Shown: positions 53,938 to 63,709, counted from the stretch's first letter. The stretch is 64,000 bases of DNA from Gallibacterium melopsittaci (GCF_042433085.1 NZ_JBHLWA010000018.1:27068-91067), one strand, 5' to 3'. Notes: generated by a model not told the origin, from the sequence alone. A program made the numbers and translations.

Positions 53938-55211
53938 TGCTGACCTCCCGCTAAAATATACTCCGCCACGTTATAAGCTGTCGCAATAGATACCCCTGAA
54001 CCACAGCCTTGATGTAAGCCATTAAAACCACCAACCACTGCCCCAACAGCAAACAAATTTGGTACGATTTTTCCCGCTTTCATTACTTGGCAATGTGCAT
54101 TAATTTTTACACCATAGTGTTGATATGGTTGTGCATCGGCAAAACGGTGAGTGGTCCATTGTAAACGATCACTCTCGGCTAACAGATCAAGAGCAAAGAT
54201 CGGTTCAACAACTTTTTCAAACCGTGCGATCAAACCATTACTAAAGAAACTACCTGTGGCAAGAATATAATGATTGGCGGTTAATGCGATCTCTTCATGT
54301 TGTGCCGTATAAATTTTACTTACTTTACCTTCAGCAAATTCACTGCGTAATACGGTATCACCATTCATCAATACCCCACCTAAACGCTGGAACTCACGAC
54401 GTAATTTATAATGTTGACGTAACCCTAATAAAGAAGGTGGCAATGTCGGTAATTCAAAGAGTGCCAAACCAGTTGCTTGTTTTAGTTGTTCAAAGAAACT
54501 TTCATCATCTAGTCCAAAACACGCAGGTAGAAATACTGCTTCTGCTTGCCCTGCTGCCTGTTTAATTTCTGCCACTAACTCATGGAAATTTAATTTATGT
54601 TCTAGCACTTGCGAAATATTAACACTACGGAATTCACGTGCATTAGTACGCAAATGATCTAACTCTGGAATATGTAACAAAGTATGGTGAATCTCACATT
54701 CAGCAAATTGTGGCAAGTGTTGTAAATTCGCCGCCAACAAATGTGGTTGAAAATCATGAAAACCTTCAATCCCTAAAATCATTAATGAATGATAAGGGAA
54801 CTTTTCCCCAGTCATTGGCAACGTTGGCACTTGTTGAGGTGATAGCCACGCTGGTTGTAATGAACCTAATGGGGTAACTCGATAATGATTTTGTTCTACT
54901 TCACCGACTAAGTTTAATTGTAACTGCTGTACTAATTGTTGAAACTGCTGTGCATAATGTAAAACCGATTCTGTCCCCATTAAACTATATGGATGTTGAG
55001 GAGAATCTAGTGCTAATTGATTTAATCCTGTCGCTAACTTCTCAACGGGTTGTGCTGAACAAAAACTTAATAGATCTAACGAACCAGAAGAAAAGTCGAT
55101 TGCACTTTGACCTGCTGTAATAATGGCACAATGTTGCCCTTGTTGTTGGAGCCTGATCCCACAAAGTAAACCAGCTAATCCGCCACCAATAATCACTGTA
55201 TCAAAATTCAT
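53934..55211 (-). CDS. glpB: Anaerobic glycerol-3-phosphate dehydrogenase subunit B
   Basis: Flavin-binding subunit of the GlpABC complex. The 425 residues begin with a Rossmann dinucleotide motif (TVIIGGGLAGLLCGIRL) and end with a second flavin contact (NLFAVGAVVGGFNGLHQGCGSGVSIATA). It overlaps both neighbours (glpA by 11 bases and glpC by 4), which indicates tight coupling. The complex oxidises sn-glycerol 3-phosphate to dihydroxyacetone phosphate under anaerobic respiration with fumarate or nitrate. Confidence 0.94.
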   Translation of the reverse strand: MNFDTVIIGGGLAGLLCGIRLQQQGQHCAIITAGQSAIDFSSGSLDLLSFCSAQPVEKLATGLNQLALDSPQHPYSLMGTESVLHYAQQFQQLVQQLQLNLVGEVEQNHYRVTPLGSLQPAWLSPQQVPTLPMTGEKFPYHSLMILGIEGFHDFQPHLLAANLQHLPQFAECEIHHTLLHIPELDHLRTNAREFRSVNISQVLEHKLNFHELVAEIKQAAGQAEAVFLPACFGLDDESFFEQLKQATGLALFELPTLPPSLLGLRQHYKLRREFQRLGGVLMNGDTVLRSEFAEGKVSKIYTAQHEEIALTANHYILATGSFFSNGLIARFEKVVEPIFALDLLAESDRLQWTTHRFADAQPYQHYGVKINAHCQVMKAGKIVPNLFAVGAVVGGFNGLHQGCGSGVSIATAYNVAEYILAGGQQ

Positions 55212-56874
55212 TTTTATCTGTCCCTTGTTCTGTTACTTGTGGATTAACCTGTTTTAGTCCTAATAAACTGAAATAGATCCAGCTACTAAACTCTGCTTCA
55301 CGAATCGCATCGCCCCATGCGATCGGTTCAATGCCTTTCCAACGTTCTTCTAAGAAAGAAGAAAGTTGAGTTGTTGAACGCTCTGCGGAAATAACATTAA
55401 AACGGCTCATCAATCCAGCAGCACGACAAGCACAAAGTTCTCCTTGGCAAGTTCCCATGCCCACACGGGTACGTCGGCGTAAATCCACTAAATTATTTAC
55501 ATCTAGCTCTTCAACGGCATACTTCACTTCACCCGCTGTAACCATTTCACATTCACACACTAGGCTACGATCAAGACGTTGTTCTGCTAATAAGCGATCT
55601 GCTCTTGCACCATGACGATAAATAGCTGAAATTCGGATTGGATTTGGAATAGATACGATACGTTGATGTGTTTCTGTTGCCGTTTCTTGTGAACCTGGTA
55701 GAGGTTGAATAGCTGTTTTACATTCTGCTTGGCGATTCAATTTCTTACAAATTAAATCCGTAGCCCATTCCGCCATTAAGCGATATGTCATTAATTTACC
55801 GCCAGTAATAGTAATAAAACCTTTTAGTCCATCTCGTGCTTCGTGATCTAATAACACAATACCACGACTCACGTTTCGGCCTGATGGATCATCATCACTC
55901 GCAACAAGCGGACGAACTCCAGCATAAGCACGTAATACCCGAGTATGACGTAATGAAGGGGCAAGTTTTTCTCCCTCAGTAAACAACACATCCACTTCTT
56001 GAGGAGTAACAATCATATTGTCAATTTGATCATAAGGGATACGATCAGACGTTGTCCCAATGACACAAATGGTATCACCTGGTACGAGAATATCGGCATT
56101 GGCTGGTTTACGACAGCGATTAATCACTAAATTATTGATCCGATGCCCCATAATCAATAATGATCCTTTTGCTGGAAACATCTTAATTTTCAGATCAGCA
56201 TATTCGGCAATACCTTGACCCCAAATACCGCCAGCATTAACTACGATAGGCGCATAAAATTTTGCATATAGTTTTCGTTTATGATCAAAAGCTTCCACGC
56301 CAATTACACGATCACCTTCACGTAATAATTTTACTACTTCGTGATAGGTTAAAATGGTTGCACCATTTTCTTTGGCATCCAACATATTGGCTGCCGTTAA
56401 ACGAAATGGATCCACGGTGCCATCTGGTACGACTACTGCACCAATCAAAGATGGATTAACTGAAGGTTCTAAACGTTTTGCTAAATCAGGTTCAATCTGA
56501 ATGGCTTCAATACCTGCTTTTTGGCAACTATCAATAAAGGTTTTTTGATAAGCAAGATCATCTTCAGGTAACGTAATAAAAAGTCCTTTTGTATCTTCTA
56601 CACAATGGCGTGCAATCCGTTTTAGGATCATATTTTCTTTTATGCACTCTTCTGCAGATTCATGATCATTAACTGCATATCTCGCACCACTATGTAATAA
56701 CCCGTGATTACGTCCCGTTGCTCCAGTCGCAATATCACGACGTTCTAATAAAATACAACGAAGTCCCCTTAACGCACAATCTCGAGCAATCCCTGCACCT
56801 GTTGCCCCACCACCAATAATGATTACATCTGTTTCCCAATTCGGTGTGGTTGAATTTAGCTGCTGATTTGTCAT
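55201..56874 (-). CDS. glpA: Anaerobic glycerol-3-phosphate dehydrogenase subunit A
   Basis: Catalytic FAD subunit. The ATG at 56874 has GGAGG eight bases upstream; an ATG at 56892 is less likely. The 557-residue protein has the FAD motif VIIIGGGATGAGIARDCALRG, GRNHGLLHSGARYAV and ITGGKLMTYRLMAEWA. The C-terminal BFD-like [2Fe-2S] domain has CECEMVTAGEV and GMGTCQGELCACR. It is the first gene of glpABC, and a CRP-like site lies about 118 bases upstream. Confidence 0.95.
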   Translation of the reverse strand: MTNQQLNSTTPNWETDVIIIGGGATGAGIARDCALRGLRCILLERRDIATGATGRNHGLLHSGARYAVNDHESAEECIKENMILKRIARHCVEDTKGLFITLPEDDLAYQKTFIDSCQKAGIEAIQIEPDLAKRLEPSVNPSLIGAVVVPDGTVDPFRLTAANMLDAKENGATILTYHEVVKLLREGDRVIGVEAFDHKRKLYAKFYAPIVVNAGGIWGQGIAEYADLKIKMFPAKGSLLIMGHRINNLVINRCRKPANADILVPGDTICVIGTTSDRIPYDQIDNMIVTPQEVDVLFTEGEKLAPSLRHTRVLRAYAGVRPLVASDDDPSGRNVSRGIVLLDHEARDGLKGFITITGGKLMTYRLMAEWATDLICKKLNRQAECKTAIQPLPGSQETATETHQRIVSIPNPIRISAIYRHGARADRLLAEQRLDRSLVCECEMVTAGEVKYAVEELDVNNLVDLRRRTRVGMGTCQGELCACRAAGLMSRFNVISAERSTTQLSSFLEERWKGIEPIAWGDAIREAEFSSWIYFSLLGLKQVNPQVTEQGTDKNEF

Positions 56875-56991
56875 ATTTGAAGCCTCCAACACCCAAGAAA
56901 AAATAATAAATTATTCTAATACGAAAATTTATAAGTATTTTAACTCAAAAAGAAAACAAAAAATCAAAATTTGATTGAAAAAGAACAAATA

Positions 56992-57007
56992 TGCAAACTA
57001 GATCACA
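56992..57007 (-). promoter_or_regulatory. CRP-like site upstream of glpA
   Basis: TGCAA-ACTAGA-TCACA on the plus strand (TGTGA-N6-TTGCA on minus) has one perfect half and one 3/5 half against TGTGA-N6-TCACA. Its position 118 bases before glpA suits cAMP-CRP control, known for glp operons. I did not see a clear GlpR operator. Confidence 0.4.
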
Positions 57008-57197
57008 TTTTTATAGCGAAAAAGTGCTGTTAAAAGACCCAGCATTTAGATGAATAAGTTATTTTTATTTGCGTTATCGCTCAAAAACAGCTAGTTTGAG
57101 TCATTATTTAATATAATTTTATCTCTTTTTTTCTTCTTCTTTTTTAACTCAACTGATCTTACAACGATCTATAAACCAATAAATTTCTTAAAATAAA

Positions 57198-57226
57198 CTG
57201 CCATAAAGCCAAAATCGCGTTATAAT
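57198..57226 (+). promoter_or_regulatory. Candidate pnp promoter
   Basis: A perfect -10 TATAAT (57221-57226) lies 17 bases after CTGCCA (57198-57203), a 4/6 match to -35. A start near 57233 would place the large leader hairpin at the very 5' end of the transcript. Confidence 0.5.
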
Positions 57227-57255
57227 GATGCGCTTTTGTGATACCTCGTTTTGTG

Positions 57256-57304
57256 TGCGGCTAACAAAAGTATTTTTAAGTTGAAAATACTTTTGCTAGT
57301 CGCA
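57256..57304 (+). promoter_or_regulatory. Long pnp leader hairpin, probable RNase III autoregulation site
   Basis: CAAAAGTATTTT pairs perfectly with AAAATACTTTTG around a 7-base loop. The outer arms TGCGGCTA and TAGTCGCA extend the stem to about 20 bp with a G-T pair and small bulges. It lies 60 bases before the pnp start. In E. coli, RNase III cuts such a leader stem and PNPase then triggers decay of its own mRNA. The same scheme here is inference. Confidence 0.7.
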
Positions 57305-57363
57305 AACGGGTCATTACAAAACATCATTTTTTGTTTAATCTATTTTTTATAAGGAAAAAAGTT

Positions 57364-59520
57364 GTGACGCCAATTGTGAAACAATTTAAATACGGTCAAC
57401 ATACCGTAACATTAGAAACAGGTGCTATTGCACGTCAGGCAACTGCAGCAGTAATGGCAAGCATGGACGATACCAGTGTTTTTGTTACTGTTGTAGCCAA
57501 AAAAGAGGTTAAAGAAGGGCAAGATTTCTTCCCTTTAACCGTAAATTACCAAGAACGTAGCTATGCTGCTGGTCGTATTCCAGGCGGATTCTTTAAACGT
57601 GAAGGTCGCCCTTCTGAAGGTGAAACATTGATCGCTCGCTTGATCGATCGCCCAATTCGCCCTTTGTTCCCTGAAGGCTTCTTGAATGAAATTCAAATTA
57701 TTGCAACCGTTGTTTCTGTGAATCCACAAATTAGTCCAGATCTTGTTGCAATGATCGGTGCTTCTGCTGCATTATCATTATCTGGTGTGCCATTTAATGG
57801 TCCAATCGGTGCAGCACGTGTTGGCTTCATTAATGATCAATTTGTACTTAACCCAACTATGGCTGAACAAAAACAAAGTCGTTTAGATTTAGTTGTTGCG
57901 GGTACAGATAAAGCCGTTTTAATGGTTGAATCAGAAGCAGATATTTTAACAGAAGAACAAATGTTGGCTGCGGTAGTTTTCGGCCATCAACAACAACAAG
58001 TAGTTATTGAAGCGATTAAAGAATTCACTGCAGAAGCAGGAAAACCTCGTTGGGAATGGCAAGCACCTACAAAAAATGAAGCCTTAATTAATCGTATTAA
58101 AGAACTTTCTGAAGCTCGTTTAGGTGAAGCCTATCGTATTACTGAAAAGCAAGCTCGTTATGAACAAATTGATGCGATCAAAGCAGAAGTTTGTGCCACT
58201 ATTCTTGCTGAAAATAGTGAAGATGAAAGCATTACAGAAGGCAAAATCATTGACATTATTCACGAATTAGAAAGTCGTGTGGTACGTAGCCGTATTTTAG
58301 CAGGCGAACCTCGTATTGATGGTCGTACTGTGGATACTGTACGTGCATTAGATATTTGTACTGGCGTACTTCCTCGCACCCATGGTTCTGCTATCTTTAC
58401 TCGAGGTGAAACTCAAGCATTAGCGATTACGACATTGGGTACTGAACGAGATGCACAAATTATTGATGAATTAACAGGTGAAAGAGCAGATCATTTCCTC
58501 TTCCACTACAACTTCCCTCCATATTCAGTAGGTGAAACTGGACAAATCGGTTCTCCAAAACGTCGTGAAATTGGACATGGTCGTTTAGCAAAACGTGGTG
58601 TAGCTGCTGTTATGCCAACCTTAGCTGAATTCCCTTATGTCGTTCGTGTTGTATCTGAAATCACTGAATCTAATGGTTCATCTTCAATGGCATCAGTGTG
58701 TGGTGCATCACTCTCATTAATGGACGCAGGTGTACCAATTAAAGCAGCTGTTGCAGGTATTGCAATGGGCTTAGTGAAAGAAGATGAAAAATTTGTTGTA
58801 TTATCAGACATTCTTGGTGATGAAGACCATCTTGGTGATATGGACTTTAAAGTGGCTGGTACACGTACTGGGGTAACTGCATTACAAATGGATATCAAAA
58901 TTGAAGGCATCACCCCTGAAATTATGCAGATTGCATTAAATCAAGCGAAAAGTGCCAGAATGCATATCCTGAACGTTATGGAACAAGCTATTCAAACCCC
59001 TCGTGCCGATATCTCTGATTTCGCTCCACGTATCCACACCATGAAGATCGATCCGAAGAAGATCAAAGATGTCATTGGTAAAGGTGGTGCTGTTATCCGT
59101 AGCTTAACTGAAGAAACAGGTACTTCAATCGATATTGATGATGATGGTACAGTGAAAATTGCCGCAACAGATAACAATGCTGCCAAAGCAGTAATGGCGA
59201 AAATTGAAGATATTGTTGCAGAAGTAGAAGTAAACAAAATCTATCAAGGTAAAGTAACACGTATTGTTGATTTCGGTGCATTTGTTTCTGTACTTGGCAA
59301 CAAAGAAGGATTAGTTCATATTTCACAAATTTCTGAAGCTCGTGTAGAAAAAGTGACTGATTATCTACAAGTGGGCCAAGAAGTTACCGTGAAAGTAGTT
59401 GAAATTGATCGTCAAGGTCGTATCCGTTTAACAATGAAAGATTTACAACCAGCAAGTGAAACTTCATCACCTGTAACAGATGAAGAAAATGTTGTTGAAG
59501 AATCTTCAGTGGATGCATAA
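57364..59520 (+). CDS. pnp: Polynucleotide phosphorylase
   Basis: Phosphorolytic 3'-5' exoribonuclease and degradosome partner. The start is GTG at 57364 (VTPIVKQFKYGQHTVTLETG aligned with the E. coli N terminus), with AAGGAA about 9 bases upstream. A TTG at 57331 adds unrelated residues. The 718-residue protein has two RNase PH domains (FPLTVNYQERSYAAGRIPGG and FLFHYNFPPYSVGE...SPKRREIGHG), then KH (IKDVIGKGGAVIRSL) and S1 (YQGKVTRIVDFGAFVSV...GLVHISQI) domains. A terminator follows. It is not preceded by rpsO, unlike in E. coli. Confidence 0.97.
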   Translation: MTPIVKQFKYGQHTVTLETGAIARQATAAVMASMDDTSVFVTVVAKKEVKEGQDFFPLTVNYQERSYAAGRIPGGFFKREGRPSEGETLIARLIDRPIRPLFPEGFLNEIQIIATVVSVNPQISPDLVAMIGASAALSLSGVPFNGPIGAARVGFINDQFVLNPTMAEQKQSRLDLVVAGTDKAVLMVESEADILTEEQMLAAVVFGHQQQQVVIEAIKEFTAEAGKPRWEWQAPTKNEALINRIKELSEARLGEAYRITEKQARYEQIDAIKAEVCATILAENSEDESITEGKIIDIIHELESRVVRSRILAGEPRIDGRTVDTVRALDICTGVLPRTHGSAIFTRGETQALAITTLGTERDAQIIDELTGERADHFLFHYNFPPYSVGETGQIGSPKRREIGHGRLAKRGVAAVMPTLAEFPYVVRVVSEITESNGSSSMASVCGASLSLMDAGVPIKAAVAGIAMGLVKEDEKFVVLSDILGDEDHLGDMDFKVAGTRTGVTALQMDIKIEGITPEIMQIALNQAKSARMHILNVMEQAIQTPRADISDFAPRIHTMKIDPKKIKDVIGKGGAVIRSLTEETGTSIDIDDDGTVKIAATDNNAAKAVMAKIEDIVAEVEVNKIYQGKVTRIVDFGAFVSVLGNKEGLVHISQISEARVEKVTDYLQVGQEVTVKVVEIDRQGRIRLTMKDLQPASETSSPVTDEENVVEESSVDA

Positions 59521-59536
59521 TTAAGCAATGACGAAT

Positions 59537-59570
59537 AACACCGTGATAAAAAATTTATCACGGTGTTTTT
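59537..59570 (+). terminator. Intrinsic terminator after pnp
   Basis: AACACCGTGATAAA and TTTATCACGGTGTT form a 14-bp stem followed by TTT. Confidence 0.9.
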
Positions 59571-59611
59571 GCCAGTGATGTTGAGCTTAGTGCTAATTTA
59601 AAGGCAGTATC

Positions 59612-60532
59612 ATGTGTCAGTTGCAGAAAAGAGTTTGTTCATTTTTTTATTTTCCTTTTTTCTCTCTATGTTTATTGATTGCAGGTTGTAGTACCTCACC
59701 GTTAAGCGTATTAGGAACAGATTCACAGCTTATCTTTTCAGATACCAAACCACAGGAACATCTGGATCAAGAGGTTGTGATTGCCAAACTCAGCCAAGTT
59801 TTGCAATTAGAGAAGATGAACCATGAAGATCGTGCTGCATTCTACTTCGAACGTGGCGTACTGTACGATAGTCTTGGTCTTTGGACGCTTTCTCGCTTTG
59901 ATTTCTCTCAAGCGATCCAGCTCAAACCTAAAATGGCAGATGCTTACAATTACTTAGGAATCTACGCACTCATTGAGGGGGATTATGATGCAGCCATTGA
60001 TTATTTTAATGCTGTGTTAACGATTGATCCTCATTATAGTTATGCTTTCTTTAATCGTGGCTTAAGTTTTTATTACTCTAATCGCTATACTGAAGCAGAG
60101 GATGATCTCCTAACCTTTTATCAGGAAGAAATAACCAATCCTTATCGTGTATTATGGCTATACTTTAATGAGTTAAAACAGAATCCAAATCAGGCTTTAG
60201 CCTTACTTAAACAACGTGCCAGTAAGTTATCCAATGAATATTGGGGAACAAATATCGTGCAATATTACTTAGATCAGATTTCACTTACTGAACTACGTGA
60301 AAGAATGAAAAAGTATGCAGAAAAATCTTCCTCACAATATGCAGAAGTATTAACGGAAACTTATTTTTATCTGGCAAAACAGCAATTAATGTTACATAAC
60401 AAACAAGATGCAATCACGTTATTTAAACTCGCAATGGTGAATCAAGTTTATAGCTTTGTTGAATATCGTTTTGCATTGTTAGAGTTATTACGTTTAAGTG
60501 AAACTAAAGTGAAAGCACAAAACCAACCATAA
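59612..60532 (+). CDS. nlpI: Lipoprotein NlpI (TPR adaptor)
   Basis: Outer-membrane lipoprotein with tetratricopeptide repeats. In E. coli it scaffolds peptidoglycan endopeptidases and brings MepS to the protease Prc. The 306-residue precursor has a signal peptide with lipobox LIAGC (Cys at about 27). TPR helices follow (AAFYFERGVLYDSLGLWTLS, ADAYNYLGIYALIEGDYDAA, SYAFFNRGLSFYYSNRYTEA). It lies between pnp and deaD as in many gammaproteobacteria. A terminator separates it from pnp. Confidence 0.93.
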   Translation: MCQLQKRVCSFFYFPFFSLCLLIAGCSTSPLSVLGTDSQLIFSDTKPQEHLDQEVVIAKLSQVLQLEKMNHEDRAAFYFERGVLYDSLGLWTLSRFDFSQAIQLKPKMADAYNYLGIYALIEGDYDAAIDYFNAVLTIDPHYSYAFFNRGLSFYYSNRYTEAEDDLLTFYQEEITNPYRVLWLYFNELKQNPNQALALLKQRASKLSNEYWGTNIVQYYLDQISLTELRERMKKYAEKSSSQYAEVLTETYFYLAKQQLMLHNKQDAITLFKLAMVNQVYSFVEYRFALLELLRLSETKVKAQNQP

Positions 60533-60574
60533 CAACACTTATTACAAAAAATTATTTATACTTTCGGTATTTAC

Positions 60575-62356
60575 ATGACAGAACAAACTTTAACCTTTGC
60601 AGATTTAGGTCTGCCAGAAACGCTTTTATCTGCAATTTCAGATTTAGGTTTTATCAATCCATCACCTATTCAACAATCTTGTATTCCTCATTTATTAAAT
60701 GGAGAAGATGTTTTAGGTATGGCGCAAACAGGTAGTGGTAAAACTGCCGCCTTTGCACTGCCACTATTAACCCATATTGAGGTTGATAAAAAATATCCTC
60801 AATTACTTGTTATGGCACCAACTCGTGAGCTAGCCATTCAAGTTGCCGATGCTTGCGAACAGTTCGCGAAAAACTTAAAAGGCATCAACATTGTTACTGT
60901 ATATGGTGGACAACGTTATGACATCCAGTTACGTGCATTAAAACAAGGTGCACAAGTTGTCGTTGGTACACCAGGGCGTATTTTAGATCATATTCGTCGT
61001 AAAACATTAGATTTAAGTGCTTTAAAAGCTATCGTGTTGGATGAAGCTGATGAAATGTTACGCATGGGCTTTATTGAAGATGTTGAAACCGTGATGGCTG
61101 AGTTACCAGAGCAACATCAAACCGCACTATTTTCGGCAACGATGCCAGAACCAATCCGTCGCATTACTCGCCGTTTTATGCGTAACCCACAAGAAATTAA
61201 AATTCAATCTACCCAACAAACTGCACCCGATATTACGCAATCTTATTGGTTAGTAAATGGATTTAAAAAAGGTGAAGCATTAGTTCGTTTCCTAGAAGTT
61301 GAAGAGTTTGATGCGGCGATTATTTTCGCGCGAACCAAAACAGCAACCCTAGAAATTACCGAACTCCTTGAAAGAAATAATTTCCGTTGTGCAGCATTAA
61401 ATGGTGATATGACACAACAATTACGCGAACAAACCTTAGATAAATTACGTAACGGCCGTTTAGATATTCTGGTTGCAACAGATGTAGCTGCTCGTGGTAT
61501 TGATATTGAACGTATTAGTTTAGTTGTCAATTATGATATTCCTCTCGATCCAGAATCTTACGTTCATCGAATTGGTCGTACAGGGCGTGCTGGGCGTGCT
61601 GGACGTGCATTATTATTTGTTGAGCCAAGAGAAAGACGCCATCTCCGCAATATTGAACGTTTAATGAAGAAAACGGTTGATGAGACACAAGTCCCAAATC
61701 ACGAGCAATTACAAACAGTACGCCGTGAGAAATTTAGACAAAAAATTACTGCACAATTAGAACATCATGATCTAGAACTCTATCGCAGTTTACTTGAGGA
61801 TATTTTTGCTGCGGACCAATCTCAAGAAGATATTGCAGCAGCAATGATGATGTTATTACAAGGTAAACAAAAGTTAATTCTACCGCCAGATCCTGAAATC
61901 AAACCAGTACGTAAAGAAAAAGAACGCCGTGAAAACCCTCGTTCTGCTGAACGTCGTGGAGCCAAAAATTATAATAGTATGCCAATGGATGTTTATCGCA
62001 TCGAAGTTGGTCGTGCCGATGGGGTAGAAGTAGGGCATATCGTTGGTGCAATCGCTAATGAAGGAAATTTAAGTAGTCGTTATATAGGACATATTAAATT
62101 GTATGAACATCATGCAACTGTTGAGTTACCTATTGAAATGCCAAAAGGATTATTGCAACATTTCCAACGTACCTATGTCGTTGGTAAACCAATGAGAATG
62201 TCTTTATTAGAAGCGGCAACTATCAGTTCTGATGATAAACATCATTCATCACGTAAAAAATCACGTGAACGAGATAATGATTCTTTCAATAAAAAATCTC
62301 GTGCTGGAAAAGAACGAAAATTTAAAGAAAGTCGTAAAAAATTTGCTAATCATTAA
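60575..62356 (+). CDS. deaD: ATP-dependent RNA helicase DeaD/CsdA
   Basis: DEAD-box helicase needed for ribosome assembly and mRNA unwinding, most of all in the cold. The 593-residue protein has QTGSGKTAAFALP, PTRELAIQVAD, VYGGQRYD, LDEADEML, LFSATMPEPI, RGIDIERISLV and HRIGRTGRAGRAG. The DbpA-like RNA-binding domain (about 480-550) has DVYRIEVGRADGVEVGHIVGAI and IGHIKLYEHHATVELP, followed by a basic tail. The total is a little shorter than E. coli DeaD (629). Confidence 0.95.
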   Translation: MTEQTLTFADLGLPETLLSAISDLGFINPSPIQQSCIPHLLNGEDVLGMAQTGSGKTAAFALPLLTHIEVDKKYPQLLVMAPTRELAIQVADACEQFAKNLKGINIVTVYGGQRYDIQLRALKQGAQVVVGTPGRILDHIRRKTLDLSALKAIVLDEADEMLRMGFIEDVETVMAELPEQHQTALFSATMPEPIRRITRRFMRNPQEIKIQSTQQTAPDITQSYWLVNGFKKGEALVRFLEVEEFDAAIIFARTKTATLEITELLERNNFRCAALNGDMTQQLREQTLDKLRNGRLDILVATDVAARGIDIERISLVVNYDIPLDPESYVHRIGRTGRAGRAGRALLFVEPRERRHLRNIERLMKKTVDETQVPNHEQLQTVRREKFRQKITAQLEHHDLELYRSLLEDIFAADQSQEDIAAAMMMLLQGKQKLILPPDPEIKPVRKEKERRENPRSAERRGAKNYNSMPMDVYRIEVGRADGVEVGHIVGAIANEGNLSSRYIGHIKLYEHHATVELPIEMPKGLLQHFQRTYVVGKPMRMSLLEAATISSDDKHHSSRKKSRERDNDSFNKKSRAGKERKFKESRKKFANH

Positions 62357-62362
62357 TTCGAC

Positions 62363-62391
62363 TAGGGCTTGGTAACACAAGCCCTATTTTT
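62363..62391 (+). terminator. Intrinsic terminator after deaD
   Basis: TAGGGCTTG (62363-62371) pairs with CAAGCCCTA (62378-62386), followed by TTTTT. Confidence 0.9.
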
Positions 62392-62409
62392 CATCTCTAA
62401 GGAGAAATT

Positions 62410-63303
62410 ATGCCTACATTAAATAAAGTGACCCAATTTGCTAGTCAATTAACAAATTATTGTGTTATCGAGATTTCTGGCGTAGATAGTCAAACTTTTT
62501 TACAAGGTCAGCTCACTTGTGATGTAGTAAAAATGCCAGACAATAGCTCTACACTTGCCGCACATTGTGATCCTAAAGGAAAAATGGTTTCACTTTTCCG
62601 TTTAATCAAATTTTCTTCTCAACAATTCTGGTTTATTTTTGAGAAAAGTTTACTACCTAGTGCATTGGATCAATTAAAAAAATATGCTGTATTCTCCAAA
62701 GTGAGTTTTATGGCAAAGGAACTCTCTATTTACGCATTTACTGCGGATCAATTACCAGAAGATCTCAGTGTTGATACTGAAGTTTATCAAACTGCAACCG
62801 ATACCATTTTACATATCGCCGCACCAGAACAAGGGTATTATCTGTTATTAACAGAAACTCCTCGTAACTTCATTGAGGATCAAGATAAATGGAAAGCACT
62901 TCATATTCTTAATGGACAACCTCTATTTAATGCACAATCTCAAGGCGAATTTATTCCTCAAGCATTAAATTTACAATACTTAGAACGAGCAATTTCTTTT
63001 AGTAAAGGTTGTTATATTGGACAAGAAACGATTGCTCGAGCGAAATATCGTGGTGCAAATAAATTAGCTATGTTTACGCTTATCAGTGACACTCGAGAAC
63101 AAGTTGACATTGGTAATGCGGTTGAAATGGCATTAGAAAGTGGTTGGCGTCGTACAGGTACAATTATTAATTTTACCTATAATGATCAACAAACTTGGCT
63201 TCAAGTTGTCCTTAATAAGGATATTTCATTAAATACCCTATTCCGCTTACACGAAAATGGCGCGACTTATCAAGTATTAGCCAATAAATTTATTGAAGAA
63301 TAA
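62410..63303 (+). CDS. ygfZ: Folate-binding tRNA-modifying protein YgfZ
   Basis: GcvT-like protein that binds tetrahydrofolate and supports Fe-S enzymes such as MiaB. The 297-residue product has VDSQTFLQGQLTCDV near the N terminus and the diagnostic motif KGCYIGQE (with Cys) followed by TIARAKYRGANKLAMF. The length is a little under that of E. coli YgfZ (326). It has an AAGGAGA ribosome site (62400-62406). It stands alone between two terminators. Confidence 0.92.
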   Translation: MPTLNKVTQFASQLTNYCVIEISGVDSQTFLQGQLTCDVVKMPDNSSTLAAHCDPKGKMVSLFRLIKFSSQQFWFIFEKSLLPSALDQLKKYAVFSKVSFMAKELSIYAFTADQLPEDLSVDTEVYQTATDTILHIAAPEQGYYLLLTETPRNFIEDQDKWKALHILNGQPLFNAQSQGEFIPQALNLQYLERAISFSKGCYIGQETIARAKYRGANKLAMFTLISDTREQVDIGNAVEMALESGWRRTGTIINFTYNDQQTWLQVVLNKDISLNTLFRLHENGATYQVLANKFIEE

Positions 63304-63329
63304 TTAATATTTCATCTTATTTATTCAAC

Positions 63330-63358
63330 AAGCATAGCTATCTTGACTATGCTTTTTT
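63330..63358 (+). terminator. Intrinsic terminator after ygfZ
   Basis: AAGCATAG (63330-63337) pairs with CTATGCTT (63347-63354) and runs into TTTT. The next 170 bases (to 63527) are AT-rich and hold no gene that I can see. Confidence 0.85.
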
Positions 63359-63527
63359 AATATTCTTTCTAGCTTTATCGTATAAGGTATAAGGCTAATA
63401 AAAAGAAATATATAAAATAAGAAATAGATAAACCTAATTCCTAGTCAGGTTTAGTAATAAGACAAATACAAACAATACAATAAATTAAAAATTAGGAATT
63501 TAATTGGGAATAAAGAGATTTAAATAA

Positions 63528-63603
63528 TGGCAGGGGCGGAGAGGCTCGAACTCCCAACACCCGGTTTTGGAGACCGGTGCTCTACCAATTGAACTACGCC
63601 CCT
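63528..63603 (-). tRNA. tRNA-Trp (CCA)
   Basis: 76 bases, read on the minus strand. The acceptor stem AGGGGCG/CGCCCCT, T loop GTTCGAG and anticodon loop CTCCAAA give anticodon CCA. The 3' CCA end is encoded (63528-63530). It is the distal tRNA of the rRNA operon that enters from the right. Confidence 0.96.
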
Positions 63604-63618
63604 ATTGGTATAATAAAG

Positions 63619-63695
63619 TGGCGGAACGGACGGGGCTCGAACCCGCGACCCCCTGCGTGACAGGCAGGTATTCTAACCAGCTGAACTACCGCTCC
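63619..63695 (-). tRNA. tRNA-Asp (GTC)
   Basis: 77 bases, read on the minus strand. The acceptor stem GGAGCGG pairs with CCGTTCC. The anticodon loop CTGTCAC gives GTC, and GTTCGAGC is the T loop. CCA is encoded (63619-63621). It lies 15 bases before tRNA-Trp and 14 after the second 5S gene. Confidence 0.96.
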
Positions 63696-63709
63696 GCTAA
63701 ATGGGGAAA

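Noticed and set aside
63304..63527. Small gene or RNA between ygfZ and tRNA-Trp
   Set aside because: Apart from the ygfZ terminator the stretch is AT-rich, with no open frame with a ribosome site and no recognisable RNA fold.
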